DNA of 64,000 nt, taken from contig CAYWJH010000007.1 of NCBI GenBank assembly GCA_964458555.1, positions 6,410 to 70,409 on the forward strand. The letters are read 5' to 3'. The stretch is from SLST01 sp964458555 (lineage in GTDB: Bacteria > Spirochaetota > Spirochaetia > DSM-27196 > SLST01). Under the pieces are notes generated by a model. That model saw only the letters and a program-made list of their open reading frames with translations. It did not search any database and was not told where the DNA came from. The translations under genes and the position numbers were made by a program. Shown here piece by piece: positions 62,265 to 64,000 of this stretch; position 1 is the first letter of the stretch, and every line of letters begins with the position of its first letter.

Positions 62265-63973
62265 TCGGCTCCTCCCCCCTGCTCGCGCACGAAGTCGGCG
62301 ACGTGCTCGAGACCGATCCGCCTGATCGAGGTGGACCCGCGCTCGAGCAGCTCCACCTGCCCGGATTCGAGCGTGCGGGCGCTGACGATGATCCGGTACG
62401 GGATGCCGATCAGATCTGCATCGCTGAACTTCGTACTGATCGACTCCCTCCTGTCGTCGAAGAGTATCGCATCGCCGAGCTCGTCGTGAAGGGATTCGAG
62501 CGCGCGCGCCACCTTCGGCGACCGGCCTATACCCATGAGGAAGAACCGGTAGGGCGCGAGGTTCGCCGGCCACTTGAGCCCGCGCTTGTCGTTGTTCGAC
62601 TCGGCGATCGCCGCGAGGAGTCGGCCTATGCCGATCCCGTACGCCCCGATCGACGGGTAGAATCGCCGGCCTCGACTGTCGGTGAGCGCGAGGCGCAGCC
62701 GCCGGGAGTAGTACTCGCCGAGCTTGAAGACGTTCCCGAGCTCGACCACGGTCTGCTCGACGAGCTCGCCGCCGCACTGGAGGCAACGCGCCCCGGGCAG
62801 CACGCGCGAGATGTCCTTCACGAGCTCGCTCTCGAAGTCGCGCCCGAAGTTCACGTTCGCGAAGTGGCGACCGGGCTCGTTGGAGGCGACCACGAGGTTC
62901 GGCGTGTTCGCCACGACCTCGTCGACGATCACGCGGACGTTCACATCGAGCTCGAGGACGTCGAGCGGCACGTCGATGGGACCGATCGACGCGGGGTCGA
63001 GGCCGAAGAACTCGAGCTCCTGCCGGTCGGCGAGGTGAAGCGAGCCGGCGTCGAGCGAGCGCGCGAGCTTCTCGGGACTGACCTCCTGGTCGCCGCGCAC
63101 GACGGCGAAGACGAGCTCGGAACCGTCGGAGTAGACCATGGTCTTCGCGAGCCGGTCGCGTCCGCGGCCGGTCGTCCGCGCGAGCTCGGACATCTTCGTC
63201 GCGGCGCCGGTCTCGACGGTCTGCAGCGGCAGCGGCGCTTCGCTGGCGCGCTCGAGCGCGCCGACCGCCACTTCGGTATTCGCCGCGTACGAGCACGAGG
63301 GGCAGCACACGACTTTGTCGTCGCCCGCCTCGCTGGGCATGAGGAACTCGAACGACCGATCGCCGAGCATCATCCCCACGGAGGCCTCCGCGGTAATGAC
63401 GGGCACGGAGCACGCGGCGAAGATGCGCTCGTAGGCGCCGAAGACCCTGGGAAAGAAGTTGTTGAGATCGGTCCCGGATCGGTGGAACGAGTAGCCGTCC
63501 TTCATGACGAACTCGCGCGTGCGGATGAGCCCGGCTCGGGGTCGGCTCTCGTTGCGGAACTTGGTCTGAAACTGGTAGAGAAAGACGGGCAACTGGCGGT
63601 AGGAGCTCACGACGGACTTCACGAGGTCGACCATCGCCTCCTCGTGGGTGGGCGCGAGCACCATCTGCTTGCCGGTCCGGTCGCGGAAGCGAATCATGTC
63701 GTCGCCCACGAGCCCGGCGCGTCCGCTCTGCTTCCAGAGCGACAGCGGGTTGACGAGCGGGACCTGTACCTCCTGCCCGTCGAGCTTCTCCATCTCGCTT
63801 CGGATGAGCGCGGTGAGCTTGCGCACCACGCGCCACCCGAGCGGCAGAAACGAGTAGAGCCCCTGCGACAACGGCCGGATGAACCCGGCGCGCTGCAGGA
63901 GCGCGTTCCCGGTAGTACGCACCGACCGCGGACAGTCGCGCGTGGTCTTACTGACGAGCCGCGAATAGCGCAT
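62261..63973 (-). CDS. proS: Prolyl-tRNA synthetase, bacterial type
   Basis: 570 residues, the length of ProRS with the editing insertion. Class II motif 2 reads FQTKFRNESRPRAGLIRTREF and motif 3 GIGIGRLLAAIAE. The insertion domain (about 225-400) has EKLARSLDAGSLHLADRQEL. The anticodon-binding domain is at the C terminus. The start is ATG at 63973; a GTG one codon earlier is possible. Its upstream region lies off the window. Confidence 0.96.
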   Translation of the reverse strand: MRYSRLVSKTTRDCPRSVRTTGNALLQRAGFIRPLSQGLYSFLPLGWRVVRKLTALIRSEMEKLDGQEVQVPLVNPLSLWKQSGRAGLVGDDMIRFRDRTGKQMVLAPTHEEAMVDLVKSVVSSYRQLPVFLYQFQTKFRNESRPRAGLIRTREFVMKDGYSFHRSGTDLNNFFPRVFGAYERIFAACSVPVITAEASVGMMLGDRSFEFLMPSEAGDDKVVCCPSCSYAANTEVAVGALERASEAPLPLQTVETGAATKMSELARTTGRGRDRLAKTMVYSDGSELVFAVVRGDQEVSPEKLARSLDAGSLHLADRQELEFFGLDPASIGPIDVPLDVLELDVNVRVIVDEVVANTPNLVVASNEPGRHFANVNFGRDFESELVKDISRVLPGARCLQCGGELVEQTVVELGNVFKLGEYYSRRLRLALTDSRGRRFYPSIGAYGIGIGRLLAAIAESNNDKRGLKWPANLAPYRFFLMGIGRSPKVARALESLHDELGDAILFDDRRESISTKFSDADLIGIPYRIIVSARTLESGQVELLERGSTSIRRIGLEHVADFVREQGGGAE

Positions 63974-64000
63974 CACGTCGATTGTACTACGGGTTCGACG

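Overview
The window is a 64 kb GC-rich bacterial segment, most likely from a free-living member of the Spirochaetota. The support is indirect. The binding proteins have signal peptides ending in FASG(G/T)QE, a small CANCKNC protein resembles a spirochaete family I know, a large acidic TPR membrane protein resembles the periplasmic-flagellar collar family, and a secreted protein has the look of a spirochaetal porin. A run of exactly 100 Ns at 58556-58655 is a scaffold gap inside a gene, so the source is a draft genome or a metagenome-assembled genome. No tRNA, rRNA, CRISPR array, insertion sequence or prophage was recognised.

Layout. 1-4102: peptide ABC importer, with a partial binding protein divergent from a TPR protein and two permeases. 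4118-14624: carbohydrate locus on the minus strand, with a LacI regulator, binding protein, two permeases, glycerophosphodiesterase, HAD phosphatase, six-hairpin glycosidase, and a separately promoted sugar oxidoreductase and ThuA protein. Two matching 16-bp operators mark the lacI and binding-protein promoters. 14690-36623: mostly housekeeping genes, including a PhnP-like hydrolase, AraC regulator, FabF, an encapsulated-ferritin protein without an encapsulin, FecR-domain protein, PTE-family hydrolase, NRDE/TANGO2 protein, CoaBC, homoserine dehydrogenase, alpha-glucan phosphorylase, a ZIP-like transporter with an inserted cNMP-binding domain, a vWA protein, GlmS coupled to a Crp-like regulator, and thioredoxin. 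36726-43437: complete tryptophan operon trpL-E-GD-CF-B-A. It has the enteric gene order and fusions, and a visible attenuator: leader peptide MNWWWT, mutually exclusive stems, and an intrinsic terminator.

43464-49054 is an accessory island of toxin-antitoxin modules and their debris: VapBC, AbiEi with a truncated AbiEii start, a DUF4143 ATPase behind two identical-arm palindromes, a nucleotidyltransferase, ParE/Phd, PIN/Phd, and a broken second AbiEi. An SSB gene sits inside it. A second small cluster (MazEF-like and HepT/MntA-like) lies at 52392-53895. The rest holds a repeat protein, a porin-like protein with a near-consensus promoter, ManC, a branched-chain aminotransferase, the gapped TPR protein, a four-gene run with overlapping ends (CBM48-like protein, lipoprotein, HAD fragment, PlsC-like acyltransferase), and a UPF0158-GNAT fusion overlapping prolyl-tRNA synthetase.

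Two themes cross the window. Genes within operons often overlap by 1 or 4 bases (TGATG, ATGA, GTGA). Several promoters place the -10 box only 6-9 bases before the start codon, which points to leaderless or near-leaderless mRNAs.
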